Of a stretch of DNA of 64,000 nt, positions 62,226 to 64,000 are shown piece by piece; within the stretch, counting starts at the first letter, position 1; each line of letters begins with the position of its first letter. Source of the DNA: Haematospirillum jordaniae. Lineage in GTDB: Bacteria > Pseudomonadota > Alphaproteobacteria > Rhodospirillales > Rhodospirillaceae. The position numbers were made by a program, and so were the translations under genes. Under the pieces are notes generated by a model. That model had not been told where the DNA came from. It saw only the letters and a list, made by a program, of their open reading frames with translations, and did no database searches. Where the stretch lies: NCBI RefSeq assembly GCF_001611975.1, contig NZ_CP014525.1, positions 1,108,001 to 1,172,000 of the forward strand, written 5' to 3'.

Positions 62226-62474
62226 GCCAGAACCCCCTGTATTGGCGGGGTTCGGCGCATTTTACTCTTGAACGGTCCTGCGTCAGCGACCCTATTCTCT
62301 GCCGGGATCTTGAACATTCAAGGCATGGAATCAAGAAAATTTAATATTGTCAAAGTGGCTAGGGTGTAACGGTCAAGCACGTCATGGTTTTGTGCGGGCA
62401 TAGTGCAATTTGCCTGACGGATTCAAGAAAGCCGCCCCGAGGGCTGCCATTTGCTGGGGGTGCTGTCGTTGTGG
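62226..62474. other. Gene-free stretch after the tRNA
   Basis: About 250 bp with no supported gene. Its 3' part (62424-62448) contains, on the minus strand, an imperfect GC-rich hairpin followed by TTTCTT that may end the leftward gene at 62475. Confidence 0.45.
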
Positions 62475-62825
62475 CTATTGGTGCAGCCCCCGTCTTGCTC
62501 GTTGCGCCCGCCACTCGGTGGGAAGGTCACCGCCCCGAATGAAGTGCTCCAGCGCTATCTTGCTGCCTGGTCCAAGAGTGGCGTAGATGATCTTTGGGTC
62601 TAGGTAGGCCAGCTTGGCAATCCGACAGGCCTGACTGATGTTCATGTCATCGGCCGCAGCAATCTCGGTCAACGAGTCAAAGCGATCATCGTCAAGCAGC
62701 CGCTTCCAGTGGTGTGCGAGCCCCAAGGCCCATAGCAAAGGGCTGGGGTGCTTAAGTTTACGTTGCTGGCCCTCACGGGCCACCTCATCGATGAACTCGA
62801 TGCGGGTGTTGAACGGCGTGATCAC
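62475..62825 (-). CDS. Recombinase-type C-terminal HTH protein, probably truncated
   Basis: The 116-residue product resembles the C-terminal part of alphaproteobacterial serine-recombinase-like proteins: an RRKVITP lead, LGLAHHWKRLLDDDRFDSLT, EIAAADDMNISQACRIAKLA in the place of the helix-turn-helix, then an ending LPTEWRAQRARRGL. The catalytic resolvase domain is missing; a stop codon lies eight codons upstream of the GTG start. It is either a remnant of an integration enzyme or a small stand-alone DNA-binding protein. It faces back toward the tRNA. Confidence 0.55.
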   Translation of the reverse strand: MITPFNTRIEFIDEVAREGQQRKLKHPSPLLWALGLAHHWKRLLDDDRFDSLTEIAAADDMNISQACRIAKLAYLDPKIIYATLGPGSKIALEHFIRGGDLPTEWRAQRARRGLHQ

Positions 62826-62867
62826 CTTGCGCCGACAAGAAAGCTCTTATCGCCATTGAAGCCTACC

Positions 62868-63510
62868 CGTCTGGGCTGGATTGTAGCCAAGCCCGGTGAG
62901 AGCAAGGTCACCTGGTACCGCAGTCTCGCAAATTCAGAATGGGCACATTTTCTCTCTGCCGGTGCTCAGGCGGGTCTCGCCAACGTTGCCGCCGAAGAAC
63001 TGGCTTGCTGGGACGATCTTTGTCCTTCGCCTCACTTCATCGATGAGTCCTATTTTGTTAGTCTGAGGGTGGAAAACCTGCACCCGGTCACCATCGCGGG
63101 TGATCTTCCAGCCATGGTGGCGCCTGTAGAGTTTCGGTCTCCTTTCTTTGATCAGGAGATGGTGTCGTTTGCTCTGGCCACGCCTGCTGAAAAAATACCT
63201 AGTCTTAAGAATTCAAACGGGCTAAAGGCTATCCTTGCGACAGGCTGTGTCTGATCTCATGCCAGACGCACGACTAAAAGCACCAAAGCGAGGTTTTGGC
63301 GTGGGGATACAGGATTCCAACGTGTTAAGAGGGCCTTGGCGTCAGCGAGCGGTAGAGTCGGCTGATGATGCTCAGGGCATGTTTGACACGGCATGAAACA
63401 GAGCTGAATGGCAGGGATTCATTGCCGGTACTGTATCTGCGAACAGGATTGCAAAAATACTGGCGCTACAAATTTGGCTGAGAACGGAAACATTAAATGC
63501 GAGTCAATGA
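62868..63510 (+). pseudogene. Asparagine-synthetase-like (AsnB C-terminal domain) pseudogene
   Basis: The first part reads in one frame to a TGA at 63252. It includes PAMVAPVEFRSPFFDQEMVS, the AsnB-type block aligning with the family pattern SxExRxPFLDxxxV, then NSNGLKAIL. Removing one T near 63233-63234 restores LRQAVSDLMPDARLKAPKRG with FGVGI after it, the usual RPKxGFGVPI region. The frame then meets an in-frame TGA at 63394-63396 (likely a former CGA) and continues as NRAEWQGFIAG to LQIWLRTETLNASQ, ending at 63510. The N-terminal glutaminase and ATP-binding parts are absent; the left boundary is approximate. Relatives in glycan clusters amidate sugars or other acceptors. Confidence 0.8.
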
Positions 63511-64000
63511 TTTAGTAAGACTGGAAATTAAGCCGAGGCGAATAAACGATCTATTCGGCTATATAGAGGGTCTGGCTTCGGATAAAGATGTGCTTAATGT
63601 TGGGGCGGCAGGCGGGATTAAGGGGTATTTGCCGGATAACCAGTCTGTCTGGCTGCATCATAGATTAGGTGCTGTGGCAGCAAGCCTGACGGGGGTGGAC
63701 ATTGACCAAGAAGGTATCGATCATGCCTCAAAGTATGGGGTGGAGATTTTGAATGCCAACTGTGAGGATAGGGCTCTAGGCAGGTAATTCGATCTTATCG
63801 TCCTTTTGGACGTGATTGAGCACATAAATGCTCTGGTCAACGCGGTTGAAAACCTTATGCGTCATCTCACGCTACAAGGTGTTCTCTGCGTTACGACGCC
63901 GAATGCTACATCTGGACTGGCGTTTGGCCAGATACTGACCGGCAGGTCTCTGAATGTGTATTGGAATCATGTCATGGCCTATTGCCCGGAGCACATCCAA
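63497..64000 (+). pseudogene. Class I SAM-dependent methyltransferase with in-frame stop (runs off the window)
   Basis: The ATG at 63497 overlaps the end of the synthetase-like pseudogene. The first 96 codons contain motif I DVLNVGAAGGIKGYL and LTGVDIDQEGIDHA. A TAA at 63785-63787 interrupts the gene; the same frame continues without shift as FDLIVLLDVIEHINAL then GVLCVTTPNATSG and YCPEHIQ, the usual motifs II-III of Methyltransf_11/23 proteins. A single C-to-T change (CAA to TAA) would explain the stop. The 3' end is outside the window. Surface-glycan or lipid methylation is plausible from context only. Confidence 0.82.

Noticed and set aside
62102..62344. An 80-codon frame overlapping the tRNA.
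   Set aside because: It reads through a fully foldable tRNA and its terminator, so it is not a gene.
1..64000. CRISPR arrays, intact insertion sequences, prophage or toxin-antitoxin loci.
   Set aside because: No regularly spaced short repeats, transposase, phage structural gene or toxin-antitoxin pair was found on either strand. The only mobile-type hint is the truncated recombinase-like protein at 62475.

Overview
The window reads as chromosome of an alphaproteobacterium, most likely a Rhodospirillales-type organism. The grounds are the gene orders rpmH-rnpA-yidD-yidC-engB, ccoNOQP-ccoGHIS-fnr, rsmE-gshA divergent from ubiA, chorismate mutase-tyrC, and MoxR-DUF58-DUF4159, together with an alphaproteobacterial-type GshA and small families such as DUF1285, DUF3035 and DUF6111. 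Genes are dense, often overlap by 1-8 bases (ATGA, TAATG), and GTG or TTG starts are frequent. I do not name a genus.

Layout: 1-994 (minus) holds the 5' end of dapE and dapD (lysine/diaminopimelate). 1184-4213 (plus) holds a PAS-GAF-GGDEF diguanylate cyclase and an anchored SH3 protein. 4223-8438 (minus) holds a HAD nucleotidase, engB, yidC, yidD, rnpA and rpmH. 8841-18197 (plus) is a full cbb3 cytochrome oxidase locus: an FNR box, ccoNOQP, the assembly genes ccoGHIS and an FNR-type regulator whose recognition helix fits that box. 18323-20052 is panBC. 20060-24368 (minus) holds a chemoreceptor, gshA and rsmE; ubiA follows on plus.

25742-29846 is a tandem pair of chemoreceptors. Their last 1416 bp differ at only three positions, while the outer half of the sensor domain is different. 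29907-32826 (minus) holds tyrC, a chorismate mutase with a long C-terminal extension, and a methyltransferase. 33005-47123 (plus) holds gloB, a TRIC/YadS channel, ribF-ileS-lspA-DUF3035 lipoprotein, an M16 peptidase pair, pgi-mutL and a Rossmann-like hypothetical. 47111-48601 (minus) is an M32 carboxypeptidase. 48937-50769 is an EAL-CBS-GGDEF protein with a degenerate EAL domain.

50723-57516 (minus) is a four-gene MoxR operon (MoxR, DUF58, BatA-like/DUF4159, vWA plus amidotransferase-like). 57577-60399 (plus) holds DUF1285, NUDIX, DUF6111 and the CCA-adding enzyme. 60431-61945 (minus) holds folD, DUF167 and yggT.

A tRNA-Ala(CGC) at 62111-62186, with its own promoter and terminator, marks a sharp boundary. 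The last 1.8 kb has a different character: the C-terminal part of a recombinase-type HTH protein, an asparagine-synthetase-like pseudogene (one frameshift, one internal TGA) and a methyltransferase interrupted by an in-frame TAA. This looks like the decayed edge of an island of surface-glycan type genes. No CRISPR array, intact insertion sequence, rRNA operon or prophage was seen. Nothing here is clearly a new defence or mobile system. The best leads are the chemoreceptor pair, the decaying island next to the tRNA, and the MoxR operon.
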